Below are positions 22,797 to 35,155 of a stretch of DNA of 64,000 nt, in pieces. A program made the position numbers and the translations under genes. Location of the stretch: the NCBI RefSeq assembly GCF_000203795.2, contig NW_006281100.1, positions 1,385,099-1,449,098 of the forward strand. The letters are read 5' to 3'. The notes beneath the pieces were generated by a model, which did no database searches, was not told the origin of the DNA, and was given only the letters and a program-made list of their open reading frames with translations. This stretch comes from Batrachochytrium dendrobatidis JAM81. Its lineage: Eukaryota; Chytridiomycota; Chytridiomycetes; Rhizophydiales. Positions within the stretch are counted from its first letter, which is position 1. Every line of letters starts with the position of its first letter.

Positions 22797-24319
22797 AAAC
22801 CTGGCTAGTATTTACATTTTACTATTTATCAACCATAAATGTAGAAGGTGTAAAACATGAGTTCAAGTATTGATTTTATCGAATTCAGCAAGTTATTGAT
22901 TGCAATAAATGAACGCTGACTAGATGTTGGCATGTACTACACAAAATTCAACCAAATCATTGCAACTTTCAAGTACCATTTATTCAGTTTCAGTTTTAAT
23001 GACATTGATTCATTTTTACAATCTTGGACAAAATATAGCAGTGATTCTGGGTGAATCTCATCAATTGTGTTCATTCGAGTCAGAGCATCAATCTGGCACG
23101 GTAAGCAACCAATCCTTTCAGGCCATCCACTATTGTATACCAAGTATTTTATCCAAGATTGCACATCTCGAATAAACAGTGTGTGACAACTATGGACACA
23201 TGTAGCAGTAATTGACGGTCAAGAAACTGGTATCAATGTTACATGTATACTACCAAAGTGTGTAGTTTAATTGTGGTTGTTTGATTGGTACATATTTGTA
23301 CATATTTGTATGACTGAATGATATGGCTGCAGTTATTTAATCATTTGAATACAGGAATGAAACCTTGAATGTACATTGTAATCCAAACTTTATATTACAA
23401 ATATTGTTTAAATTGACTCTTGGAATTGTCAGTCCAATAACATGCCATTAAACGATCACCCGTTGAGTTGAGTGGTGATATTTGCTGTATTGGTTGGATA
23501 AACACTGTCGATTCTTGAATCAAAACAACGATCATCATATAACACACAATCATACTATAGTGTTGAATCTACACTTTGTGCACTCTTAGTAGTCATACAT
23601 TGTACGATCACCAAATTTGAACCCACATTCATGTATTGTGTTTGACTGTCAATGTTGTCAATACAACTCTGTACACACATTTGTTGTGTTCATCACCATC
23701 CAACTCAATCTCACCATTTCAATCAATCTTGGTCAATGTTGATTTACATGCTAATTCATTATCCAATCTTGTCTGACATTATTATTGGCTTTAATCACGT
23801 TTGGTTTGTACAACTGCCATGAGTTGTACTACCATTATCATTGTGTATCTGAACACCAAATATTCCAATACATCAATAATACCACAGTGTAAACAGTAAT
23901 ACAGTTGATCAGTCTTGTGGCAAGACATTTCATTCAAGTTTGTATTTGGAAATACTCGATGGTTTAATCACAACACACTGTTTGTAATGCGATTGTCATT
24001 GATCTCATTTCATTCCAGTCCAGTCCATTTGATTTATGATGATGTTTAGTAATCCATTACCATGTGTTGTAGTAAACTAACTTGTTTATTAAACCAAATC
24101 TACAACGATCACATTCAGAATATTAATTTACAGTATTTCTAAATGCATGTTTGATAACAATCCAATTTTGTTACAAAAAACTGATCAAAACAATACTAAA
24201 ATGGAACAATTCGTTTGTGTGTTTTACAACAATCCAAACAAACAATTGTTGGCAATTGTCGGACATTCGCATGAATGAAATTGTCAAATCAAAATTCAAC
24301 TTTACTAATTTTATCAAAC
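22797..24319. other. Non-coding spacer (copy A) with diverged MITE-family sequence
   Basis: 1.5 kb without a supported gene; collinear with 45142-46664. A block near 23590-23700 (ACATTGTACGATCACCAAAT and following) resembles internal sequence of the MITE family (compare 8370-8465 and 57320-57390). Confidence 0.5.
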
Positions 24320-27300
24320 ATGGAGTTGGATGATAGCATCAAAGAGTTGATTCAACGCCTGGAAGATTTGAAACTATTAACAACGGATGCTCAACTATAC
24401 AAGGCTGATGGAATATGAGACAGACTGCTTGTGTTGATACTGGAGCTGAAACAACAGGATTACAGTAGGTTTAATAGCAATTGGATTATTGATGAATTCA
24501 AACTGTTGCTGACTTTGTGTTGGTTTGAAATGACAGGATATAAAGTTATATTGCCTCGCTTACAGAGTATTGGACTGGAAGATATCACAGTCAAGTATTT
24601 GGAGTATAATCGACCCAGTTTACAGGTATTCATATATTGTAACAATAATGGATTGTTCATGACTAAACTAATCAACATGTGTTGTGTAGATCAAAGTAAT
24701 GAAGTTTGCTGCAGTGTTTGCGAGTATGGTATACTATGATGGTCGGTTCAAAATATCTCAACGACTAAGCAACCAAATTGTACAACTCATGCAATCACCA
24801 AGCCGTCAAGTCAAAATGGCGGCAAGTCATGATTGATATTGATCAAATGATTGAAATTCAACTCATCTAGTGTCAATATGCATATAGGCGATGAAATCAT
24901 GTACAGAGGTGTACAAATATAAACGCTGGAGTCAAGAGGATGGATTTGACATCAAGCCAATGGTTGAGATTATTGTTCACGATTCCGATCAACAAGTGTT
25001 CATATTGGCAATTGACCTGTTCTCGAAAGTTTGCCATGGTATTGACGATGAAAATGTATGTTTGTAATGATACAATATTGGATCAGTTTGGACAGTGTAT
25101 TGTCTTGTTGATTGTATACTTGACACTGAACAATATCATTAGTTTGGCATCGTGTTGTCAAGACTTGTTTCACGACTGGAATCATCCAATGGTTCAGTTG
25201 CTGTTGGGTTTATCAAAAATCTTCAAACCATGTATCGGAATATTTATTGTCATGACCGAGTAAAAGCAATGAAATTTGGCATCATTCCAGCACTGGTCAA
25301 TACGCTCAGGTATGTGGTGTTATGCATGAATGTGTGTCCAGTCATCATAATTGGTAAATTTGACATGGTTGGATTGACATGACATGAATACAGGAGTGTC
25401 GATCAAGAAGTGGTTGATCAAAGTATTGCTGCTATTCAGAGTTTTTACAATGTTACAGATTATGAAGTGACTTCAGCCGAGTTTATAAGGTCGGGTTTAA
25501 TTCAAATACTGAACGACTTGTGTATCAAATACAGCAACAACTCTGGACTAAAAATGCGCATAATCAAGATAGCTGGAACAGTTGCATCCAAAATGCACGA
25601 CTTTCCTGTATCGCTTGCACGATCGTTGGTTTTTGATCAATTGACGATATCAGTGTGTGATCTCCGCATGGGTTACTCTTTTCGCCTGTTTGATAATGTC
25701 AGCGACATGATTCAGAAATCTACAAACAAGACCGAGATGATCAAGGTGTTTCAAGATTATGGAATTGTGCAGCAATTCATCACTATTTATTCACGTACAG
25801 ATATACGTTTGTGTGATTCTGGTGCTGGTACTGTAAACTTACTCATGACACTTGTTGATTTTGCCGACAATCATTCCGACAGTTCAATACGTACCGAGTT
25901 GGATCAAGGCGGGATATTTGAAAATCTAACGGCTATTGTAAAATCAGACACTGCTGACTACAGAGACAAAATGGTTGCTGACCAGATCATTGAAGCGTGT
26001 TTCCAGAATCGGGCTTACACTGCTAGTTCGAGCATTTGGCCATACAATGACAATGCCGAAATTGATATGAAATCTGGAATGGCCGGATATAAACATGGAG
26101 AGGTGCGCACACTTGTCGAAATGCGGTATATCCAGTATCTGCAATGTATACTTTGCAAACCCATGTGGTGGATCGATATCACAAACCAGCATATTGTGGA
26201 GCAATGGAGGACAGATTCACTCGATCGGAATATATCACCATCAACATTTAATCTTGCATTGGAACAACTCGGGGTTTTTGCCAAACAGCTTGTTTGTAAT
26301 GGCAGTGATGGATTGGGCACAATTGTCCCAGGACCTGTTGAACAGACGTATATACTGGACAATGGCATACCTGACAATGTATACACGCGATTGATGACAA
26401 ATGTATCGGATATTGAACATGGATCAAATCACAACACTGGTCAAATGGTGCACAATCTAATTGATGCATCAATGTACAGTGTTGTATATGGACAAACGAT
26501 GATTGTACCACTGAGTATACGACTCAAATACACCACAATGGTACCATGCGATATATTGTTATCGACTCGACTTGTTTCAAATGTGCCCATCATTGACAGC
26601 AGTCCCAAGTTTATATCACGCAAGTTCCAATGTCTTCCGAGTGAATTCCGTGTCGAACAGGATGGCAGTGTGACCATCAACTCATACATCAACAATCTGA
26701 ATCCGATATGGCATCGAGACATGTACAAATGCATTGCCAAAATATTCAAATGTTTTGTCCCGATGTTTGAAAGTCTGATCAGAACGATGGATCCACGGTT
26801 CAAGTATATTGATATTTGCAATCGCACAAAGGGATATAAACCACCAAGCCAGTCAGATCGTGGTGGTATGGAACCAGACACTCAACTCATTCGTCCCGTG
26901 TATGTACCAACACTTCCAGAACATTTCCAATCCAAATATGAATTAGCAAAGCCAGTATCACTGCGTGGTTGTAATCTACAAGTCATTGTCAAACTCACCA
27001 ACATTCAACTGACACCATCCAAACCTAAATACGACGAGGGAGACTGGTACATTGAAGGTCCAATTAACGAATCGATTGTTGCAACTGGACTGTATTACTA
27101 CGACGTGGAAAATATCACCACACCCAAACTCGATTACCGCGCGGCTGTTGATTTTTATTATCAAATAGCATCTGATATGTATTGGAAAGATGTGTATGAC
27201 ATTATTAATCGAGAATCACGACGCAATCAGTATATAGGATCGCTTGAAGTATCAAATGGTTGATGTGCAGTTTATCCCAATCGATACCAACACAAAGAAC

Positions 27301-27611
27301 AATCATTTGAACTTGCAGATCCAACTCAACCAGGACACTGCAAGATTCTGACATTTTTTGTAGTGAATTCAGTCTGTCGGATTGTTTCGACTGCGCATGT
27401 GGCTCCACAACAACCACAATGGTACAACTCGAGTCTTGACAAGACACCCATACTGCCTGAACTGTGGAATGATGCCACGCAGTATATTCAAGGTGTTCAA
27501 TCACCAACTGAAGCCAAACACTATCGAGATGAATTGACAAGTGACCGAACTCGAATCGTAATGGCATACAACGAAGAAATATATGAGCGGGTGTATAATC
27601 TTGATAATTGA
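24320..27611 (+). pseudogene. ARM-repeat/DUF4246 gene, copy A (disrupted)
   Basis: Same exon plan as copy B (46665-49955): short 5' exons encode armadillo-like helical segments and the large last exon (from about 25396) encodes ARM-like sequence, then a DUF4246 domain (DGSVTINSYINNL, QVIVKLTNIQLTPSKPKY, IVATGLYYYDVENIT). In A a CGA codon of B is TGA (27261-27263), cutting the last 116 or so codons, including the NRYQHK segment. In addition the WHIEG histidine of B is Tyr here (TAC at 27048-27050). The sequence after the stop stays open in the same frame to 27611, so the nonsense change looks recent. An in-frame TGA in the first exon (after ADGI) is shared with B. DUF4246 is widespread in fungi and has no established function. 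Confidence 0.7.
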
Positions 27612-29339
27612 TGATGGATTGTGAGATTGTGATTTTACAACAATGAGTTGCAATGCCAGTCGGATCTATGCAATTAAATGGATCGAATAAATTGAATCAA
27701 TCATGTCAATCATGACAGTGATTGTTGATTATATTGACTGATTGTGTACAATTGATTGATACAAGTAATATGGATGCATCATTCGGTGTTGTTGAATCAG
27801 ATCATTGCTTGATTCTGTCAATGTGATCAAATGGATTACTACAAAACTGTACATGCTCAAGTTGAATCAAGTATTGAATCAAGTATTGGATTGATATTTA
27901 CACACAACCACAATTGTAACCACAATTGCAATCAGCACAGTCTGAATATTAGACATTTGAACATCACGTATCGAGTCGTGGATAAATGCGAGTTGGCATA
28001 TTGGACTGTTTTTGTAGTTTATTAATGATTTGATTCACGACTGTTTGAATTCAAGGCTCAATATGGATTACAACTGGATTGTCGTTGTTTCCATTTGGAA
28101 TGACAAATCTGTCAATGTGTTGATTGATTGCTAGTTCATTGACCAATCCATTGATCAGTAATTGTCCAAATAAGTTGTATCCGAGTCGAGTTGTCAATCA
28201 GGATACCGTAACCTGACATCCAAACAATTATTCAAATGACTGTTGAAACCATCAATGATTGCCAGAATAAGCTTTACGACTCGACTGCAATAACCACCAC
28301 AGTCATGCTCAGGTTAATATGTTGATCCGTTTACAAAGTTACAATACTTCAACAGATTCAACATACTCTTGAAAGTGCTGCACACCACATGGATCCAGCA
28401 AACCCACTGATGAATTGAACCAATCAATTGACCAATGACATGACTCGATATTGGACATCGAGTTGCACACAGTTGGTAAAAAGTCACCGACATGTTCAGA
28501 TAGTCAAACCTTGACTACAGGTTGATATCATCACCCAACACACCAAATATAACACACAATCTGGACGACTACTGGATCATATTGTGGATATCAATCAACG
28601 GAGTTACTGGTTCCAAACAATCATGTACAGTCATGCACAGTCATTACAGGACAATATGATACATTTATGAATAGCATGTTGTAATCAACACGAGTGGAGT
28701 TGTGCAATAGACTTGTCATGGTTTACAATAGTTTGATATGAACATGATGACTCGGACTCTATTCAGTCGGATCAACTCGACCACAATTGGTCGTGTATAT
28801 TATGATTGACACGATCAATTGTAGTTGAACTCGAATACAGATTGACTGTTGAATCACAATGCGTGGTATCAGCAACATGATGTGCTATATATTGGAATGT
28901 ATACGCTAACCTGACATGTGTCATGTAGTGTGTATTCGATCAATATGGGTATTAGCAATCAACAAGTCATACGATGTTTGTGTTCGAGTGATGGAATGGA
29001 ATACAATGGAATGAGTGCATCAATCCAGAATACGAGTCAACCATGACATATGATCATGATGTGTGGTTGATACAACTATAGTGACAATCGATATTGATAT
29101 AGTAACACACAACATGCAATGCCAACACAACATTCGTAAATCGCTAGATAGCGTGCAGCGGTGACCAAACATGTCGAGTTGAATGCAAAGTATTACTAAA
29201 CCACAGCATGTTGAATCGTGCCAATCAATTACAACTCTGAAAAGCATACAACACACCACATTGGTGATGGTGTAGTAATCGAATGCCAGCCATTCAGTCC
29301 TGACCTGTACCTACTTGACTGTATCTTGGCACACTAGCC
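27612..29339. other. Non-coding spacer (copy A)
   Basis: 1.7 kb with no supported gene, nearly identical to 49956-51657. Rich in short CAATTG/GATTGA repeats. Includes a small microsatellite-like cluster of CACAATTG-type units near 27900-27935. Confidence 0.5.
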
Positions 29340-29552
29340 AGGGTTAGGGTGGAGAAGGGTGTAAAGCTACACAGTCAACCATATTTGAATGTATAGCCGA
29401 ATAGCGGTCCAGTAAAAATTGCTGATCGTCATATAAAGAAATCCTCCCTTTAAAGTTTAGCATTGATAACAAACCCTGATAGTGAGGCTAGTCTTTTAGG
29501 ACGGCTGTCACTCAGCATGCTTTTAATACTGTTCATCCAATGACATAAATAC
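29340..29552 (+). promoter_or_regulatory. Promoter of secreted-protein gene A1
   Basis: AGGGTTAGGG at 29340-29349, CTCCCTTTAAAG at 29444-29455, AGCATGCTTTTAAT at 29514-29527, and ATAAATACA at 29544-29552, 57 bp before the ATG. The same blocks in the same order precede A2, B1 and B2; in A2 and B2 the telomere-like box is inverted. Confidence 0.6.
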
Positions 29553-29608
29553 AGTCTAAAACCAATCAGTTGAACGACAATCATCCGCAACCTAATCAAG
29601 CCAATAGA

Positions 29609-30406
29609 ATGAGATTCGCAGTCACTATATTGTCATCAATCCTGCTTGCTTGCTCAGTTACTATTGCTAATCCAGTTCATCCCAGTGCAACCACAAGCAT
29701 CATATATGGTCCCTTGTCAACTCCTAATACAAACGCTATAGGCTCGGCTGGTCCTGATTTACTCTCAGATGACATCAAGAGCCTACTCCTGGAATATGCA
29801 GAAAAAAAGTATAACCATGATAAACAAGCACGAAAATGCGAATTGATAAACCTTCAATATAGTGAGCAGCGAGGCCTAGTAAAGTATCTGGGTGAAAAGG
29901 TCGACAGCTTTAGACTTGAGCTTCAAAAAAACCCTGAGCATTCAAATTATCCTCATAGCGATGTTAGAATGACTACGCTTAAGCAAAAGTTTGGAGGAGA
30001 GTATTGCATTCTTGTCAAACTTGAAAATAAGGAGAAAAGGTGCAGATTCGACAGTGATTATCTAAAGTATGAACTGGAGCTCGTCATAATAAAACTTGTG
30101 GCACGCATTTTCGGACCTTTCAATAGTGAACCACTTGATGAGCAACTTTCGCGTGTCCTCTCATATCCTCTTATCAGCACTTACCTCGAAGGATTATATG
30201 GACAATCATCAGTACATACTGATGAATCTGGCCAAGGTTCTAGTACTCAACAACAGCAAGATCTGCAGCCATCACCAGCAATGTCATCTAGATCTCGTTC
30301 CACCAGACGAAGATTTTCCGCCAGGATACGAAGTACTGTCTCCAGATTCAGTAGTGGCCTTAGAATGTTTGCCGAGCAATTCAGATGTGACAATAAATCT
30401 GATTGA
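29609..30406 (+). CDS. Small secreted coiled-coil protein, A1
   Basis: 265 residues. An N-terminal signal peptide (RFAVTILSSILLACSVTIA) is followed by a Ser/Thr/Pro-rich stretch. A charged helical region with heptad-like spacing follows (about residues 45-190), containing conserved Cys (KCEL, KRCRF). The C-terminus has a Gln-rich spot and an Arg/Ser-rich tail ending RCDNKSD. The signal peptide and tail match B1, but the middle differs strongly. It belongs to a lineage-specific secreted family with no known domain; a role in host interaction is inference from secretion and location. ATG 29609 is the first after the TATA box and starts at the signal peptide. Confidence 0.8.
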   Translation: MRFAVTILSSILLACSVTIANPVHPSATTSIIYGPLSTPNTNAIGSAGPDLLSDDIKSLLLEYAEKKYNHDKQARKCELINLQYSEQRGLVKYLGEKVDSFRLELQKNPEHSNYPHSDVRMTTLKQKFGGEYCILVKLENKEKRCRFDSDYLKYELELVIIKLVARIFGPFNSEPLDEQLSRVLSYPLISTYLEGLYGQSSVHTDESGQGSSTQQQQDLQPSPAMSSRSRSTRRRFSARIRSTVSRFSSGLRMFAEQFRCDNKSD

Positions 30407-31600
30407 TTTGAATGTTAATCTGGATTGGTTTCAACCAATTCAATTATCACCCCAACTCAACTTGCAATAAATTTGGATTTACACATTATATCTGATCATT
30501 TTACACAGTCTTGGTTGACACAATATCATACCATAGTATGCATTGACACTTGTATTTCCAATACAATACAATACAGTTGATTGTATATTGCATAGTTGTA
30601 CACATTGATGATGCTGACGTGCATGTGTGTATTGTGTCGATATGATATTGCTTGACATGTCGTATTGACACATGCAACACCAATACCAACAATAGTCATG
30701 TGTGTTGATATCAGATCTGACCAACTCGATCAATTAGACTGGTTTGACTCGTTGATTGTGGTGTCAATAGTTGCATCAATAGCCTGACTGATCACACATA
30801 TCAGTCGCAGTATCAACTCTGTCGTGTGTCAATTATCACATGTTGATATATCCAATGATCGTATATTGGTCGATTGGTGCAATATGATCACACACCAATG
30901 GAATGTAATAATCATGGTATTTGCAGCAGTATACCATATTGCAACTGTTGATATCGCGTATCTAGTATCGACATGATCATCCAGATATACAGTGATGGAT
31001 TCAAACAATGCATACCATGATTGATACACTTGGATAATGTGTATTCAATCCATACCATGTATTGCCAATGCAATAGTATGTGTGATCATCGTGTATCAAA
31101 CAATTACGATACACACTGGACTGATCCAATACATGCACGGCTTGAACATATCACACAATCAAACATGGACACACCACATTAAAAATACATATAATATCAG
31201 CTTGTCACTAATGAATTGTATTCAGTCGAGTTTATTGAGAGTCGCTGTGTGACTCTTGACAGTGTGCTGAGTGTTCAGGCACGACTACTTGATCAGTTGT
31301 AGTTGATGTATCCATAATGGGAATGAGCAGTCAAACAACGTGTAATACAAAATTAGCAAGTTGATGGATATAATAAAACTGGCCATTTATTTAATAGTGC
31401 ATAACATTGATCTTTCTGTAATCGAAATGATGTACATGAACACTAATCTGATCTGATATTGCATAATCACAGCATATTATCATTGTGCAGCATGTTGATG
31501 ACTAACCACTTCACCTGAATATCAAAGCTCTCAATACCATCGTGTGGTGATCAGAATATACTTGCCGCATGATGTCGTTGCACAGCATATTTTAATCAAA
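30407..31600. other. Non-coding spacer between A1 and A2
   Basis: No supported gene. Almost identical to 53196-54377 (only a handful of differences seen), much closer than the CRN and DUF4246 parts of the islands. Confidence 0.6.
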
Positions 31601-31750
31601 TCTAACCCTAATACCAACTTTCAGCTTCAACAACAGGCGATTATATAGGCGGATCTCCCTTTAAAGCTACCTTGACATCAAGCCAACACTAATCCCTTGA
31701 AGCAGCCATTCAACATGCTTTTAATCTGGCCCACTCTAATGTGTATAAAT
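31601..31750 (+). promoter_or_regulatory. Promoter of secreted-protein gene A2
   Basis: TCTAACCCTA at 31601-31610, TCTCCCTTTAAAG at 31654-31666, CATGCTTTTAAT at 31714-31725, TATAAAT at 31744-31750, 58 bp before the ATG. Followed by CAATCAGTTGAATGACA, shared with A1 and B1 as CAATCAGTTGAACGACA. Confidence 0.6.
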
Positions 31751-31807
31751 GCAATCTAAAATCAATCAGTTGAATGACATTACACCTTGCTCAATCAAAC
31801 CAGTATA

Positions 31808-32425
31808 ATGAAATTATCAATCGCCGTATTGGCATCAGTCCTGACTGTCTGCTCGGTCACTATTGCTAGTCCAGTCATTCCCAGCTCAACTACAAGTGCT
31901 GAATCTAGTATTTGGACAGTTATTCCCACTGCAAATGCAGTCAGTGAACCTGACTATTCGGAATATCCTATCCCATATGACGGGTATGGAAAGTATTGCC
32001 ATCCACTTGATTTTGATGGAATAATGCTGGTCAAACTACTTGCAAAAAATACACATAAACTAGAAAAAGTAACAAAATATATCAACAAGAAAGAGTCTAA
32101 CATTGCATGTCAAGAAACATTGGTGGGTGAGCTCAAGGAAAGACTGGACTCTGTAATGGATGATGGTCATGGGTCAGGAATCGCCGAGCTTGAATCCGAG
32201 TTTATTAAACAGAATGGCATTCTTGAACAACTCAAAGAACAGTTGGAGCGACTTTTTGAAAGACATTCGAATAGGTACAAAAAAGATGTTGGATTGCGAT
32301 CGGCACTTGCAGAGTACTTTGCAGAGCATGGTATGTCTGGAGAAATGACTACTGATGGTGAGCCAAACCTATATTCATATCTTGGATTCAAGAAATGTTT
32401 TGATTATTTCTACAATCGCTCATGA
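31808..32425 (+). CDS. Small secreted protein, A2
   Basis: 205 residues: signal peptide (KLSIAVLASVLTVCSVTIA), a Ser/Thr-rich segment, a Tyr/Pro-rich segment (YSEYPIPYDGYGKYCHP), then a charged coiled-coil-like region and a short C-terminal domain ending CFDYFYNRS. Three Cys follow the signal peptide. No known domain. The twin B2 differs at only three coding nucleotides by eye. Related in signal peptide and promoter to A1/B1, so probably the same wider family. Confidence 0.8.
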   Translation: MKLSIAVLASVLTVCSVTIASPVIPSSTTSAESSIWTVIPTANAVSEPDYSEYPIPYDGYGKYCHPLDFDGIMLVKLLAKNTHKLEKVTKYINKKESNIACQETLVGELKERLDSVMDDGHGSGIAELESEFIKQNGILEQLKEQLERLFERHSNRYKKDVGLRSALAEYFAEHGMSGEMTTDGEPNLYSYLGFKKCFDYFYNRS

Positions 32426-32749
32426 CAATGATTACCAAGATCCAAGCATGGTGTAGTTTTTCAAGATTATGATGTTTGGCAACAAACTCATGGACCAGAT
32501 TCGTTACATTGCTGGAGTTGAGTGAACCATCACAGTCACATCCAGTATATGTTGTAATGCAGCGTGTATTGCATGTTGGTTTAATTGTCATGTGTCATGC
32601 ATCCAATGTCATTCATTCAATAAACATCGTGTATTGTCAAACCATAGTGTATTATACTAATGGTTTGATCATATTGCACTAATCAACTACTATGTGCTGG
32701 CATGACTAATCATTCGGTGTGCTACACACATTGAATGCATGCAAATCCA
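32426..32749. other. 3' region of A2
   Basis: Non-coding; same in island B (55203-55526). No motif recognised. Confidence 0.4.
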
Positions 32750-33603
32750 TGACTGTCAATACTTGTTGTTGAAATGGGTTCAGATCATCATCAGTTCGCT
32801 CACTCGTTGCACCGATGTGATTGCATGATCAATCCGACACCAACCAAACCACACTCGAATATATATGTTCCAGTCATGTGCATCGTATATCGATTGTCAA
32901 CTCCAACACATTCCACCATGATCATGGTCACATCACACCATGCTGATGTATGTCGATCGGTATCACATTGCAAATGACTGTCATCCAATGACTGCAATGC
33001 AATACCGTGCATGTATTGTGACTGATACGCTGTGCACCATCAACCAGTGTGCAACTGTCACTCGATATATCGACTCTGATATGCAACAACATGCTGGGTT
33101 TACCATGATCATGTTTTTGATCAACCTTGGACTCATGGTACATGATTTGTCATGTTGGATCGTGTGGATGTGTCATGGACTGCAATTTAGTTGCAAACAC
33201 ACATATGTTTGGCATTGACCGATGCATACTGTACAACGACTGATCGGTGCGGATGTAATTGCACACTTGGTGGTATTGTGCATTATGGTTGTTTGACAAT
33301 GGATGAATGCTGGATTAGTCAGTTATATGCAACCTGTTTGAATCGACCTATTTGAACAAACACTCGATGTAACTGACAACAATTTGTATATATGGCTGTT
33401 GGATCAGTCGAGTTTGTGCTGGTAGCGTACCATTGGTAACAGACACTGTTCTGACACCATCACTGGGATTGCCATACAGCAGTTGACCAACACACTTGTA
33501 ACATCACCAGTATATGCTTGTACGATTACAGCCTGTTCACATGAGATCATTTCATATCTCAATACCCGAGTTTATTTTAAATAAATCCATTCAAAAAACA
33601 ACT
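32750..33603 (+). repeat. T repeat, copy T2 (right end of island A)
   Basis: Matches 55527-56380 (T4) over its whole length and T1/T3 over the first part (about 440-630 bp). T2 and T4 then diverge from T1 and T3 near CACTCGATGTAACTGAC. Confidence 0.85.
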
Positions 33604-35037
33604 GTAAATCAACAAATAAATCACCAATTCAATCCAGCCAACACTGTTTTATACACTAGTATAATCTGTTAATCTTGGTTGGTATTATTATTGATTATAT
33701 TGTGGTTCGTCTCGTCCAAGCACAAAGGCTCGGTTATACTGTCAAATATTACATTTATCAATGCTCACTATCTTGTATTGGATTCCATTTGTCGTTAGTA
33801 TACTGGATTGAACTAATCACTTGGTAGATCAACATGTGCAATATATCAATAAGCAACGTGTACAACAACAGAGTATAAAAGTTGTTTCAGTCGATAGTAA
33901 TCCAGTGTTATACAGCATACATGATTATTCATGGATGTTGACATGACTCAAGAGTATGGTGTCCATGACATTGGTAATGCAATCAAAGATACGATAGTTA
34001 TTCAGGTTTAGGAGTAGCTGATCAAGCCATGCATAGTGTAGATCTTGATGCTGCATAATCATTTAAAATGGAATCTTTTTAAGCTGTATTCGACACTTGG
34101 ATTCATGCTGGTGTCCAGTTATGATCTGAGCATTGGCTGCCTTATACTTGCCAATTTGAAACAACCGGGAATCAGAATCAAACTGTTCAACATATTGCGC
34201 AAAGGAAACCTAATACATGCCAGACAGTTTGTGGATCCATTTTGCTTTCGAGTCAATACATGTTATACAATGGCTGTTTTAAACACCATTATTGCCATCC
34301 AAACACATTGCTCACAAACAGCAAATCAATCGTATGATAACCCTGACCAAACAGAACTCATAGGGTTGGAACTCATCAACCCGAAATGACATATCTGGCC
34401 AAGTAACCAGTTCAAAAAATACAAACCAAACAGCAGAATTGAGCAAGATACTTGACAACCATTTACTAAAAAACAAATTATGATGATTGGATAGTGTATG
34501 GATAAATACAGCACATTTTGTTACGTTCAATTATCCGACATAGCTGACATACGACATACACAGCCATAGTGGTATACAAGCAATCCATTAACACGCAAGC
34601 CGGACAATTGTAATAATTGACATGATCATTAAACGGGTTTATGCAATCACCACGTGTTAGACCCTAAATTAAATGAATATAAAACCACTGGCAATGCTGC
34701 AGCCGACAAGTGATTATCTATTGACAAGCCAATATGTTCTGTATATTTGATATACGGACTGGCATAATTCACAAATGTCAATACACCATTAATCATCATA
34801 TTGATTGAACTGGATTCACAGCAGTTTGAGTTGGATGTTGTGTTGGATAGTAAAATACAATTGATATGGTTCACGTGGTAATGCATGAATTGGTTAATCT
34901 ACAAACCCTTCACTTTATCTACCCTGAACATATGTCTTGCCCCGTTAATCTTTCTCGATATCAAGTGTTTTAGTAAGAACAATGCATATAGATGCAAAAA
35001 TACCAAGCATTAGTATTGCCAGTCAAGACCATCAAAG
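33604..35037. other. Spacer between island A and the S41 gene
   Basis: 1.4 kb not found elsewhere in the window. An open stretch near 34045-34389 has no recognisable domain, no family signal and poor start context, so it was not called. Otherwise nothing seen. Confidence 0.4.
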
Positions 35038-35046
35038 TATAAAAAT
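35038..35046 (+). promoter_or_regulatory. TATA box of the S41-type peptidase gene
   Basis: TATAAAAAT, 118 bp before the ATG. The telomere-like and CTCCC boxes of the secreted-protein genes are not present here. Confidence 0.45.
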
Positions 35047-35155
35047 GAGTTGTCAGTTACTATCAAACATCATCAGACTGCTACAAATCAACAACTCAAT
35101 CCGTATAGTATTGATACGCTTGCCAAATACAGTTCAATAGTATACTGCAGCCACA

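Larger units (their letters stand above)
14322..33603 (+). repeat. Segmental duplication, island copy A
   Basis: Direct copy of 39010-56380. Collinear matches cover the left arm (14322-15620 with 39010-40300), then 17930-29360 with 40290-51680 and 30400-33603 with 53190-56380. Identity is high by eye, with scattered substitutions and small indels. Copy A carries an extra segment of about 2.3 kb (the 15974-17416 gene) absent from B. The right boundary is sharp: both copies share AAATCCATTCAAAAAACAA (ending about 33603 and 56380) and then diverge. Confidence 0.92.

Noticed and set aside
29340..29349. Interstitial telomere or ancient chromosome fusion
   Set aside because: Only one and a half TTAGGG-like units are present at each site; a promoter element fits better.
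32750..33603. T repeats as LTRs of a retroelement
   Set aside because: The copies lie 17 kb apart around fungal genes, no primer-binding site or polypurine tract was seen, and no reverse transcriptase or protease is encoded between them.
34045..34389. 114-codon frame in the spacer between island A and the S41 gene
   Set aside because: No recognisable domain, signal peptide, TATA box or duplicate; composition is like the surrounding non-coding DNA.
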